Of a DNA stretch of 64,000 nucleotides, positions 20,545 through 32,600 are shown piece by piece (positions within the stretch are counted from its first letter, which is position 1; every line of letters starts with the position of its first letter). This DNA comes from Pampus argenteus (lineage: Eukaryota; Chordata; Actinopteri; Scombriformes; Stromateidae). The notes under the pieces were generated by a model. That model worked only from the letters and a program-made list of their open reading frames with translations. It had not been told where the DNA came from and did not search any database. The translations under genes and the position numbers were made by a program. Where the stretch lies: the NCBI GenBank assembly GCA_036937835.1, contig CM072873.1:8516001-8580000 (forward strand), in the 5' to 3' direction.

Positions 20545-23456
20545 ATGTCTGTGGCAAATGCGAAACACACTGTCCTGAATCCGGTAAGAGGCTTATTATT
20601 ATTATCTACACCAGTCCTCTGATGCCATCATGCAATGATCAATAGACCCTCATGCAGCCTAAAATGCAGCTGAACTGTCAGCGTGTCGATATATGGCCCG
20701 ATCACGTCATGTCACACGTCAAATGTTTTGTTCTCGCTGATAAATAAAGTACGTTTCCTTTTGGCTCCCTCGTGTTATGCAGCACGTCTTCAGTTGTTGT
20801 CAGAGCCAGTGATCAGTACTTTAACGTCAACTCTCCACCTCAGGTGATCCCATACACAGGGCCCATACCTGCAGGCCTGCACCCTGGGGAGATCATCATC
20901 ATCCAGGGCACTGTGCCCCCAGATGCTGACAGGTAACATGTAATTAAATAACATACAATAAACATGCCACTTTGTGGATGTGCCTTATGTTTTTATTATT
21001 AGCCTTAACCTATAGCATATATATATATATATATGTGTGTGTGTTTGGTGCCCCCACCCACACCCACCCACAACACCCAGTGAACCTTAAGCTAAAATTA
21101 TATTCTCATGTATGATTTTATTATAACAAGCTTTAATAAATAAATAAATAAACCTGGTGTAATATCTATGAACTAACATTAATATTAAGTTAAGTAAGTC
21201 ACTATTGAACCAGGCTACTGTATGTTTCTGTGTAATGTTACACTACACAAAACAAAGTTTGCTATTCTTGGTCTTATTTCCTCCGTTGTCATGTAAGTGT
21301 TGCTTTGTTTGTTTTAGTTCAGATTCATTTCTGCTCAGCTGTGACTTTATGACTTCTATGACTTTACATTTTCACTCGCCATCGTCCACCTGGAGGTCAG
21401 AGGTCAAAGAGCACCGGAGCAAACATTAGGGCCCCTGTTATCCCCCCCACCTACCACCTCCTGTGTATTATATTTGCATCCACAAAAGCAAGGTGTGATA
21501 CTACCTTGCTTTTGTGTCTCAGTTGTGGTAATATAATTAAGCACAACTTTATTTAAGAATATGCACATATATGCAAGAATATGTTGTCAAACTAAAATAA
21601 TAATGATGATGAATAGAAAATAGATTTTGATACAGGACCTACATATGCATAATATCAGTATTGTACTTCCCCAACCATAACTCTAACCTTCCAGCATGCG
21701 GTCACCCTGGAACCTCTGGCGCTCTCTCCGCAGGTTTCAGATCGACCTGTCGAGCGGCTCCAGCACCAAGCCGCGCTCTGACGTCGCCTTCCACTTCAGC
21801 CCTCGTTTCAAAGGCTCGCCCTGCGTGGTGTGTAACTCCCTGCTGCGGGAGAGCTGGGGCAAAGAGGAGACGCTGCATCAGCTGCCCTACAAACGCGGGG
21901 CTCCCTTCGAGACCATCATCTTGGTACATGAAGACATCTTCAAGGTGAAATAAGGATGAAGTCACCTGCACGTACAAACTAAAGTAACGGCATAGCGGGA
22001 TACTAAAATCCTTATCTTCGCCCACAGGTGGCAGTAAATGGTGCCCACCTGCTGGAATACAAGCACAGAATCCCACTAAACAGGGTCGACACGTTTTCTA
22101 TTTCTGGGAAGGTCAGGGTGCACGCTATTGGCTACATCCCAAACTCAGTAAGTTCATTCCTATTTCTTGTTTGCTTTATTTGTTTGCTACATGCTGGTTG
22201 GATTTAAATCTATGCTCCTTTTCATAGACATATCTCTTTTAATCATTTCTAAATTTAACTTTTCTCTCTCGTAGGCAATATATTCAGAATCAGGTGACCT
22301 GGTGAGTTTTTTTTCCCCTCTTTGCCTAACTGGGACCAGTGTCTTGTGATGCCACTAAAACTGGATACACTGAATTATTCCTTTGTCTGTGTGCTGCAGA
22401 CTGTCCATTTTCAACACTCGAGACCTTTTTAAAGGATCATTCTGGTTTATTGCAACCTGAGACTCGTGTTTGAGACAACGTTGTACTCACTGAAGTATTT
22501 GCTGAGATTTAAGAACAAGGCAAAAACATCTGACTGCTCATGTGTTTCCAGAACGTAGGATTTAACTTGATGATGAATGTTTTCTCCAGGAAGGAAGATA
22601 TCCTTTGTCTCCATTATTAATAGAATATACATCATATAATACTATAACCTCTTCATGCAAGCTGTTGTAGCATGTTGCACTGTGCCTGCATTGAGCACGT
22701 CAAAGCAATGACATCGAAAGTGTTCCTAAAAATCACTTTGAATGTATATTTTAAGAAGACATTACAGTTATATTCTCTCGACTCTTTCAGAGCCTCCCTT
22801 ATAAAGGCAGTATACTCAAAGGACTGAACCCAGGACAGCACATCACAATCAAAGGACAGGTCAGCATGTATCCTCACAGGTAAAGTGATCACTGATGGAA
22901 TTTACCTTGACATAATGACAACAGATAAAAGCAATGTGACGTGCATGTCTTACTGATTTGTTTGGACCATCGGATAAAAAAAAAAAAATAGGTCAAGCAA
23001 TATTTCTTTTTTTCAGTTTTACAGTCAACCTCCGCAGCAGCAGGGCGGAGAACATTGCTCTCCATCTGAACCCCCGCATGAAGTCGGGCGTGTTCATCAG
23101 AAACTCGTACCTGAGTGAATCCTGGGGTCAGGAGGAGCGAGAGCTGCCCTTCTTCCCCTTCTCTTCAGGGGATTACTTTGAGGTAAAAAAAAAAAAAAAA
23201 ACACATACAATTATCAGTTTATCAGGAATTCTGCTTTAGAATTTAGAAGATAAGTTTTGTCTCTTAATGTGTTCAATATCAAGGTGATTATTATTATTTT
23301 TGTCAGATTCTTATCCTCTGTCAGCCCCACCAGTTCAAGTTGGCAGTGAATGGCTCACACTTGTTTGAGTTCAGACATCGGGTGCAGGACCTGAGTAGCA
23401 TCGATCAGCTGGAGATCATGGGAGACTTGGAGCTCACCGACGTCAAACTGTGGTGA
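20545..23456 (+). CDS. lgals8: Galectin-8, tandem-repeat galectin (eight coding exons, 296 aa)
   Basis: Coding exons are 20545-20583, 20844-20932, 21734-21944, 22028-22147, 22275-22301, 22791-22879, 23017-23182 and 23307-23456 (891 nt with TGA), all GT-AG and in phase. The N-terminal carbohydrate-recognition domain spans about residues 14-150 and the C-terminal domain about 163-296. Galectins bind beta-galactosides; galectin-8 works at cell surfaces and on damaged endosomes, where it flags invading bacteria for autophagy. It lacks a signal peptide, as expected. Assignment to galectin-8 rests on the NPVIPYTGPIPAGLHPGEII start, KPRSDVAFHF in domain 1 and LSSIDQLEIMGDLEL near the end. C-domain sugar contacts look intact: His208, Asn210, Arg212, Asn221, Trp228, Glu231. 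In the N-domain HFSPRF (63-68) has Ser65 where the usual motif has Asn. The interdomain linker is very short, with one 27-nt exon; mammals have longer linkers made by alternative splicing, so further exons could be skipped in this model. Confidence 0.94.
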
Positions 23457-25143
23457 CTCGGGGATTCAGACTTGCACAGAAGCCAGTGTTACACAGTTGT
23501 GTTCTGGTAATCAATGCTACATTAGCTTAGCCACAATGACCTGGATGATGGATGCTTGAACACAGCTTTCAGTCTTGCAGCATCCGCAGGTCACTGATTT
23601 TAAGCTAGTCTCGCATTTTTTGGTGATTGAGGAGGACCAGGAAGAGGTCCTGCCATGGATTAAAAGATTGATGAAGACTGATGCATGAGAGTTAGCTGTG
23701 TTGGAGCATCAGGCTGTAAGCCCCCATGACTGTTTACAGCTACAAGTTAGGATTGCCTTGGTTCATTTCTTATACTGTCTCTAGTACATCTCTGCTGTGA
23801 TTTAGTGCACTGTACAATTAAAATGGACATTATGTTTAAATGTTAATAAGCGTTTTAGCTCTGGCTTTGCAGAAATACCAAGATTGTCAGCAAACATTAA
23901 AGAATGAAATTGAAGATTTCCATTTTTTTTAAGCAAGGCCAAACTAAGACTGATTTATTGTACAGCTAGTTTAAAAAAAAAGAAAAGCTTCTTAACATCC
24001 CTCATGAATAATTAGTAGTGGATATAATTTATTTAAATTTTTATTGTGCAGTTTTCATCTACACATTTTATGTATAAAATTGTAATTTTATTGAATGTGC
24101 GGTCTTTTAGGACATGCCCACACTTTTTTTTTTTTAATAAATCAATCTTTTATCAAGGTCGTAATCCTCAGGAACATCTCCACAATAACAAAAAAAATGA
24201 CATAAATCAACTCAACATGTAATGATGCGACAGTTCAAGCATAGTGCAGTACAGGGTCCATTTAAGAAGAAACTATTTCAGTTCTCTACTGTAATAAATG
24301 ACATTTTGCAACCTTTATGCAAGCTATAGAACATGGTAGAATCCTGCATCCGTGACCATCTCCTGTCCTGCTGCTCTCCTGCTCAGTGCTGCAAAATGAA
24401 AAGAAAATTCCACGTTGAAATTTTTTTTTTCTTCTCTCCATTGTTTGCTGTAATTGTTGTAAAATATGTATGAAAAATATTCCCTATATATCAGAAATTA
24501 TTTAATAAGAAATAAATGTGTTACCATTATCACTTTTGTATCCATAGTTTGAGTGTGGATGGTTTGTCTTTAAGTTAGACCGTATGTGTAAATCATATAT
24601 ATATATAATACATGTAATCCTATGTTGTGCAGACACTGTATGAAATTTTAAAGTATAAATTTTCTTATGTTGTTTAATGTAATGAAACTGCACCATCAAC
24701 AGCAGTACTCCTGCTCGACCACAAGATGCCAGAAGAGAATTAAATGTTGGTTGATCATCTTTTACTACAGAGACACCCTCATTAACCCCACAGCGTGGCA
24801 GTACAGCGAGACGTTTTCTTTGTAGCTAAGGCACATAAAAATGACTGGAAACAGACTCTGGTTTCAGTCGATACATCTCTCCTCAAAAGGTTAGTGCTTG
24901 AGGCCTCAGCAGAACCTCTGTCAGGATGGATGAGAGACTAAATGGCCTAAAGCAAACTCTAACCTTGTTTGACAACATTCATCAGAAAGGCTTGTTGAAA
25001 ATCTGTCTCATTTATGTCCAATGACCACAGGCATCAGTCACAAGATAAACGTGTTATGTTAGCACCACATGACTCATTAGCACACATTATGACATCTAAG
25101 CGTCAATATTATTGCAATGATGTTTGATAAAAAGTAGGTGTTT
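23457..25143. other. Galectin-8 3' UTR and convergent intergenic region
   Basis: AT-rich sequence holding the 3' UTR of galectin-8 on the plus strand, then about 850 bp of spacer up to the 3' end of zdhhc14 on the minus strand. No separate gene was recognised. Confidence 0.6.
24136..24141 (+). terminator. Polyadenylation signal candidate for galectin-8
   Basis: AATAAA after a T-run, 680 nt past the stop codon. A second AATAAA lies at about 24293. Either could end the transcript. Confidence 0.4.
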
Positions 25144-25149
25144 TTTATT
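25144..25149 (-). terminator. Polyadenylation signal candidate for zdhhc14
   Basis: TTTATT on the plus strand is AATAAA on the minus strand, about 700 nt past the zdhhc14 stop codon. No nearer canonical signal was seen, giving a 3' UTR of roughly 700 nt. Confidence 0.5.
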
Positions 25150-25843
25150 AATATCCACAGGAAATATAATAATTTGCGAGATCTGTAATAACCATGGTAC
25201 AATACAACAGTCTTATTTTTTTAACATAGAAAAAGGATGATATGCAACACGATGACATCAACCATGTCCAAGGAAAAGAAAAAAAAAAAAGAAGCAAAAG
25301 ACATTGTCCAATCAGCAAGACAAATAGGCTTAAGCTTGTTTTACAAACAAAAAAAAACAAAAACAAAACAAAACAACTGTCATACCTGTGATCCATTGAC
25401 AGAAAATTAGCTTTTTGACCAAAAATGTCAAGTACTGTCAAAACATGTACTTTTTTCCCGCATGAAATGTCAGACACAGACATATGCCATGTTGAAAAAC
25501 TAACTCCCTCTGTGCGGTTTCCAGGAGCTAATGGACGTTGCTTCCCTTGAAGTAAAAAAAGAACAAAAAAAAAAAATGAGAAGTGTATGTCTGAGTTGTC
25601 ACACACGCCACAACATCAGGAACCATCTCTTCCTCATTTCCAACAGAGAGGTTTGGCAAAAATTGGCTGAGGACAACTGGTTTCTGTTGAATTCGGTTCA
25701 GTTTCTAGCAGCTGAATTTAAACCACAGCCTTTTTCAGTTCTCCAGTCCTGCAGAGGAGAGCTAGCTGGGCCAAATGTGCCTCAAGAGAGTTTCAGAGGT
25801 TGGATGCATGTTTTCAGGAGGGTGGAGGTGGTGCATCCCATTG

Positions 25844-26314
25844 TCAGACGGAGCTGAGCTTGACCAATCCTCGGACAGAGTCCTCGTGTAGTGAGTCCTG
25901 GCTGGCTGGGTTGTAGAAACCGGCCTGCACGGTGTGGCTGTGGCCCAGGGGGCTGGCGCAGGGAAGCATACCTGGTGGTGAGGGCACTTCCTCTGGGGTA
26001 AGAAAGTGGTGGTGGGCCACAGGGTCCTGGAGGGGGTGGCTATGGTTGTGTGTGTGGCTGTGTGCGTGGATTGGCAGCATGTCGGTGGTCTCGTGGCAGC
26101 TGAGGCTCGGCGTGGAGGTCGGAGGGGTGGGCTGACCAAGGGGGAGGGAGGTGCACGGACCACCCAGGCCAAGGGAGGTGCGGCCGGCTAGAGCGCCTCC
26201 ATTTTCTGGGGAGGTCGTCATGATGACTGGCTCGCTGCTCTGCTGCTGGAGGAGAGGTGTGGCGGCGGCCTGCAAAACGAATTTGGTGCTCTGAATGCAC
26301 TGGTCTTGGTCACA
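25844..26314 (-). CDS. zdhhc14: zdhhc14 last coding exon (cytosolic tail, residues 355-510)
   Basis: This exon follows a TTTCTCTCAG acceptor and opens CDQDQCIQSTKFVLQAAATP, as in vertebrate ZDHHC14. It encodes a proline- and histidine-rich, probably disordered tail. The tract HAHSHTHNHSH (residues 437-447, bases 26036-26068) is followed by HHHF. The conserved end VKLSSV is next to the TGA at 25844-25846. Confidence 0.95.
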   Translation of the reverse strand, partial: CDQDQCIQSTKFVLQAAATPLLQQQSSEPVIMTTSPENGGALAGRTSLGLGGPCTSLPLGQPTPPTSTPSLSCHETTDMLPIHAHSHTHNHSHPLQDPVAHHHFLTPEEVPSPPGMLPCASPLGHSHTVQAGFYNPASQDSLHEDSVRGLVKLSSV

Positions 26315-29300
26315 CTGAGAGAAAGCAGCAGAGAGGAACAGGAGAACGATATGGGAGGGGATGAGATAGATAAGGTGCCGGAGGTGAAAGATGGAAATAG
26401 AAACAAACAGAAAAGGGGAAGCGTAAATTATAGTAGAAAAGGATCAAGGAAAGAACAACAGATGAGGGGATAAGTGATTGGAGGGAGGGAGAGAAAAGAC
26501 ATAGATGTTAGTACTCCTGTTAGAATGCAGAGCCACAGCAAGAACCTGCACCAGTGACAACATAGCTGAAGCCAGTAGGCAGAGCTGAAAGCACAGGGCT
26601 GTCTAAAACTGGAGCACGGACACGACCTGTTATCAATACTATAATAATATAGGTTGGTTAGCTTTTATTAGCCCTTTATCACCACAGAGTGATTGCTAGA
26701 GACCAGTTAGTTAGTTGTGCAGAGCTGACTCATTTAAAAGCCTCCCTACATCCCACAACACTCCCAAAGTCTGACTGACAAGAAATTTAAAGTGTAAATA
26801 TTTTTCCATGAAATCTCATCTTTCTGTCTCAATCTCACTGACCTACAAATAGCAGATCACAGATGTGATTTAAACAGAAGTTGAGCTACCTTTGACAGTA
26901 GAAGAGATGTATTATCAATCCTCTTATCAGCTGCGCGTATCAACTGCTCTCCACTTATCAGCTTTATAGGTTCGGCTTCTCTCCAGGTTGTTGGAAAGAC
27001 TAATTTAATCAAGGTTTATTGGACTGAACTGACACAGGCGCCTCCCTCACCGCCACAGTACCGAGCTACTTTACTGACACTGTGTTGGACATTTAAAAAA
27101 AAAAAAAAAAATGATTAGAAAAAGGGGATACAGCTCTGTCCTTCTTTCTGACCCATTCATGTTTACAGTCATAGCGAGACTGACTCAGCACTGTCCATCC
27201 CCCTACAGCAGACAGACACACACACAAACATAACTACATGGTACAATATGTACACGGACTGCTGATAGACTAACCTTGGATAGCATGTAGCAAGTGCAGC
27301 AGCATAAGACCTTGTTTTGGTTGGCTTTCACACGCGGAGGTGATGCCACAACAAGCACAGTCTCTCTGACTGAACTGTGTGCAGTAGTGAACATGACATA
27401 AGACAGTAGTTTTTTAATTATTATTATTGATTAGTCGATTAAAAAAAAAGTGAATCTGCAACAATTGTGATAATTGAAGAATTGATTAATCGTTTAAGTC
27501 CTTTTTTAAGCAAAGTTCTCTGATTCCAGCTTATTCAATGTGATGATTTGCTTCTTTTCATGGGTTTTCTTTTTATCACTGTAAAGATGGTATTTTTGGG
27601 TTCTGGACTTTTAGTTGGATAAAAAAAATTATTATTATTACATATGGATAATTTTCAATATTTTCTGACATGGTACAGACAAAACAATCAATTGACTAAT
27701 TGATTTTTTTTGTGCAAGATTGACCTTCACAGCTTCAAGAAGTGTTTAAATCAGTAATTGCAGGTCATGCAGATCATAAACACAATATTGTACAAATAAA
27801 AAGGAAATATTTCCCATTTATGTTGCATTTTTAAACAACGCTTGAGATGGGAATGATTAGAGATTAAGGCCGTCTGTGTTATTCCTGACAACATATCACT
27901 GTCTGCTGTGACCAAGCAGACGACTGGTAATATGTCTTACATGCGGCTGGTTGGAAGTTCGTACAACATTCAAATCAATTACTCTAAAACTGGCCTGAGC
28001 AACACCAACAAGCTCTAAGAGGAGCAGAGAAATATGTTGGGTATTCTGGGTGAGTCTAATGCCGTCAGTCATGTTAAGGGCGTGGTGAAACTAAAAACAA
28101 TCACTCACATCACTCACTGTGCAACTATCAAGGAAAGGGAAGTTGACAAAGTTGTGCTGTATGTGTGTGTACTGCATAAGAAGAGCTGACAGTTCACAGA
28201 GGAAACGGGAAGAAAGAAAGAGAGAAAGAAAGAGAGAGAAAGAAAGAAAGAGAAAAAGAGAAAGAGAGAGAGAGAAAGACAGACAGACAGACAGAAAGAA
28301 AGAAAGACCTAAAATATAAATGTTTACGAGGCCAAATGCAAATTGTGGACCACAAGGTTAAAAGTACAAATTAGCATATCTTACAGAAATCTACTGAATA
28401 TTATGAAACAACAAAAACAAACGTTGGCTCACCCCAACCAGAGCGTCACTACCCTCCGCCTCCTTATGAAGGCGCTGAACAGACTGCTGACAGGCAGATG
28501 GACGGCAGTTTGAGGTGACAACGAAGAAGACATGCAAACACAATAAATCATGAGCAGCTGCTGTCAGACTCTGTGTCTGCTGGAGCTTTGATTGTCACTA
28601 GAAGCACATTCAGAGGTACAAACTGAAGCTAGTTATCAGTGTTGTATTAGTTAGAATTGGCAGCATTTCTTGTCAAACTAATGTACTGTTAATAAACACT
28701 GTACATTATCTGACTGGTTCCTGCTCTTTAATATATTTTTTCCTTCTTCTATAGTTACAGATATCATGATACATCGTGCATTGCAGAATATCATCATATA
28801 GTGAGTTCATCTGTGATTCCCACCCCTACTGATTATCAATATTACTACTGAACAATCCAGATGTTCAATTTGCAATTATTAAGAAACATGAGCAAATTAG
28901 TGCTGGAAACCAGACATTGTTTGACATTTCTGCTTTATAAATGACTATAAGAATATACATTTTCAATATCAGAATTGTTGCCTATTTTGTAATGATTGAC
29001 TGATCATTTAAAATTGATAAATTATTTTACTACAATCTGAAAAATCAGGGCAAAAAGAAATAAACAATAGATACTTGGAGACAAAGGAGCAAATCAGGTT
29101 TTTGTAAATTGGTTGAACTGGCCCTTTAACTGAAGGCTATGGTGAATGCACTGGATCAAACTGTGTCTTCTTTCCCCCCTGAATCGAATCTCGAGCATGG
29201 TTTTATATTATTGAGGTGTAATGTCAAAACACATCACACACTGTTACCAAGGCAACCACTTACAAGGCTTCTACATACCTCCATCGTTTTAAGCTGCATC

Positions 29301-29571
29301 GCAGACAAAATGCCTCGCATAGAAATGGTCCCTTTACTGCCTGAAGTCAAATGTTATTTACCAACATGGTGCCTAAAACACTGTTTTTATACGCGGCAGG
29401 CTTCAGTCATTCCTTCGGTTTTTATTTTTGCTTGAGTGCTCATCAATTTCTTGTTAAAAAGGGAAATGACCACTGCAGCTGGTAAAATAACAATAAAAAT
29501 AAAATCTAATTAAAATGGCAAACATATGATGTGATACCCTTTCTTTCATTTTATAACTCAAATGATCCACT

Positions 29572-29616
<45 letters not shown>

Positions 29617-32600
29617 CTACAATCTCACACTTTCTCCAAATAACACCCACCCACACACATCTGTAGTAAACAGACAAAACGAATAGGATACCTTTACTCA
29701 TTGAGGCTTGAAAAAGTAACAAAATCAAACCTGGTCAAAGGATGGCCTTTTAAGGAAAGCAAAGATTTTCACAATAAGTGAGGTTATCATTGTATCATTA
29801 GGAATTTGACAAATATATATATATATAAATAAAAACACATATACTACACATATAACACGTCAAGACTGACGTGATATATGTGTAGTATGTTGTAAAATTT
29901 AACAAACTGATATAAGTACACAGCTGACTGAGTCGACACAATACGACAACGTTAGCTGCTAATCATGACAGCTACAGAAAACAGATGACGGTTATTTCTG
30001 AATGTGCTAATGTAAGGGAATGTTCCCGTGGCCCTCAGCCCCATTACAAGGAGTCTACACATTTAGGACCTGAAGACAGATGACATTCATGTTTGACATG
30101 TCAATGAGAACTCGAGGGATGAGAACAACACAATGACTGTGGCGCTGGCAGGGAGGACACCAGTGAAAGACGTTTAGTGGCTGCATGTGAATAGGTCTTA
30201 AATCTAGCATGTAATGTGTGAGGTAAACAGCTACACTGAACAACAGAAGACTTTTGTTGCTGCGATTCAGGCACCAGAAACTGGTCAGTACAATGTCCTC
30301 TTCACAACATCAGTTATTCTCTCCAAGACTGTAGGAGACCTTTTACTAACTCTGGTGAGCTACTACTTTTATTTTCTCTTTCTGTGATTTCTTTTCTTTG
30401 CAAGACTTGGATCACGGATAATGAGAAAAAACAACACACACAAAACCCTTAATCTTAATCAGTAAGTAACTAATAAGCAAACCCCAAGACTTGAGAAAGA
30501 CTGAAATCAAGGCTGGAGAAATAACAGCTTAGTCTGCAGCAGTACCACCTCAGCAGACACAGAGACAGAGACAGAGACAGACAGGACCTTTCCTTGCTAT
30601 TGTTGACCGAATTTACAGACAACATGGAGCGACAACATGCAAAACCATCTTCTTGCCTAGGCCATGTTATCTCGGTTAGTCCTTACATCGACAGGTAATG
30701 TTTATCATTAGAATCATGAACAATCAAGACACAAAATAAAGAAATATTCCATTTGTAAGAGTTTCGGTTTCTGGCAAATGAGCAAAAGACAATAACGGGA
30801 GATTCTGTTAGACAAGGCAAGAGCGTCCCACGTTATGCACGAAGGACAGGTAAATTTACATGTAGAAGACTCAAAGACGACAACTGTCAGTTTACACTGG
30901 TATATTTTTATAAATAGAGGAGGGTCCTGAATAAAAGCAGCCCCTTGAATCAGTGACTATTATATTATATTATATTATAGCCCACCCCCAGCTCCTGGTC
31001 TACTTAAACAGACTAAACAACACTATAAACATCTGGACTACTCGCGACAACTCAGCCTGCATTTTTACTTATATTATGTTAACAACCTAAAAGTTGTATC
31101 TTTGAGAAAAGACAGAGAGCCGGGTCAGTGTCTTACCATGTGGCTCTGCTGAGACTGGGTGGCGCCATACATAGTTATGCCATTGGTTGGAGGTGCCAGC
31201 TGTGGTGTGTCTGGTTGGATAAAGCCCCGTCTGTCAATTAAACTAGTCAAACAAAGAGAAGAGAAAGGCATTGTTGGTGGCCATTCATTCACAAGTGTTA
31301 CATTATGGCAGTAGCCATTGTGTGTCAGTGATACTAACTGTGTGTAAGTGGATGTGAACATTTTAGTCTATACACTCACACATTCACATACATATAAAAT
31401 CACTACTTGGTAATAAATCATTGAAGTCCTGCAGTGGAGCGATGGAGTGAATCATTATTTCTGTCCCATCACTACTGTTAAACAGTGTCAGCAGGGTAAT
31501 CATTTAACAGAAAGCGTGTTGACTGCGAGTTCCAGTGGGACTGAACTGGATTCAGGTGGAAATGCTCCGCTAGAATTACAAACAATGATAATCTACTGCA
31601 GCCACTTGTGTTGCTGGTAATCAATACTGAACTGTCTGCAAATGTGGATAGGAGGAAATGAGAATTAAAAACATGTAGGCTGTTTAGAAATTCAGCAATA
31701 TAAAATGTGAGTCAACGTCTCAGCAGGGAATAAAATGCAAGAGTCTTTTGTCTGTGTGTGTTTGAATGCGTGAGAGGCTGAGGTGAAACATTCCACTCTC
31801 GCTGGTGGACCCAGCTGTGCAATGCCTGTGCCCGGCCACAAATACAAAAAAAAGAAAAAACCCACACCCGCCCAGATGGCAGCCACCTGTGCACTGAGGA
31901 CTCTCTGTAAGACTGTATTTGCCACCCACCAGTCATTGTTGGCGAGTTTTGTGACGATCAGAGCACAGTGCAGCCAAGAACATTGCTAATATGTTCCATC
32001 ACTGCTCTTCTTTTACGTTAAGTCTGCATCCATGTATACATTTAGTAACTGGAATATACACTGTACACATGTGCTAAACAAGAGTGTGTGTTTCTGTTCA
32101 TACTTTACAGTTAAATGACTGAAAAAGCAAACATTAACATTACAGGCTACGACTTGAAAGGCTGTTCATGTCCATGGCACAGGAGAAGTATCGCTGTCCA
32201 GTGAGTAAGCATGAACGCATTTCAAACCAAAAAAAACATCATGATGGAAGAAAAGAAAGAGCAAAAAGGAAAATTGTGAAGTGAAAGACGCTGGGAGGGA
32301 ATGTGCAACGTGTACTGACATTTACAGTCACATGGACATGAGAATGTAGCTGTGACAGTTGGCCTGTATTTTTGTTAAATCACATGAACAGCAAAAGTGT
32401 GAAATCTAATATATGTAGCCAACTTTGATCAAGGATTTGGTTAATATGGGTTGAAATCCATTCCGCTCCTGCAGTATCTTAGTAGCTATGTATAGAGAAA
32501 AGGCTGCAGGCAGGCTCAATTCAAAGCAGCTTCTCACATCAGGAGTCTTGACTAACATTTCCATTTTAGCCACTGGACAAAACAGAAAATTACAGTGATG

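Larger units (their letters stand above)
26315..31136 (-). other. zdhhc14 intron 8 (4.8 kb)
   Basis: Non-coding. It holds a GA/AAAG tract (28207-28310), a CA microsatellite (29573-29612), an ATATAT run near 29815 and a 20-bp-arm hairpin at 29842-29887. No nested gene was recognised. Confidence 0.7.

Noticed and set aside
25148..25606. A 152-codon minus-strand frame with Phe/Leu-rich runs
   Set aside because: It lies in the zdhhc14 3' UTR and is driven by A-runs (T-runs on the minus strand). No recognisable domain.
28119..28319. A Lys/Arg/Glu-rich open frame
   Set aside because: Translation of a GA/GAAA simple repeat.
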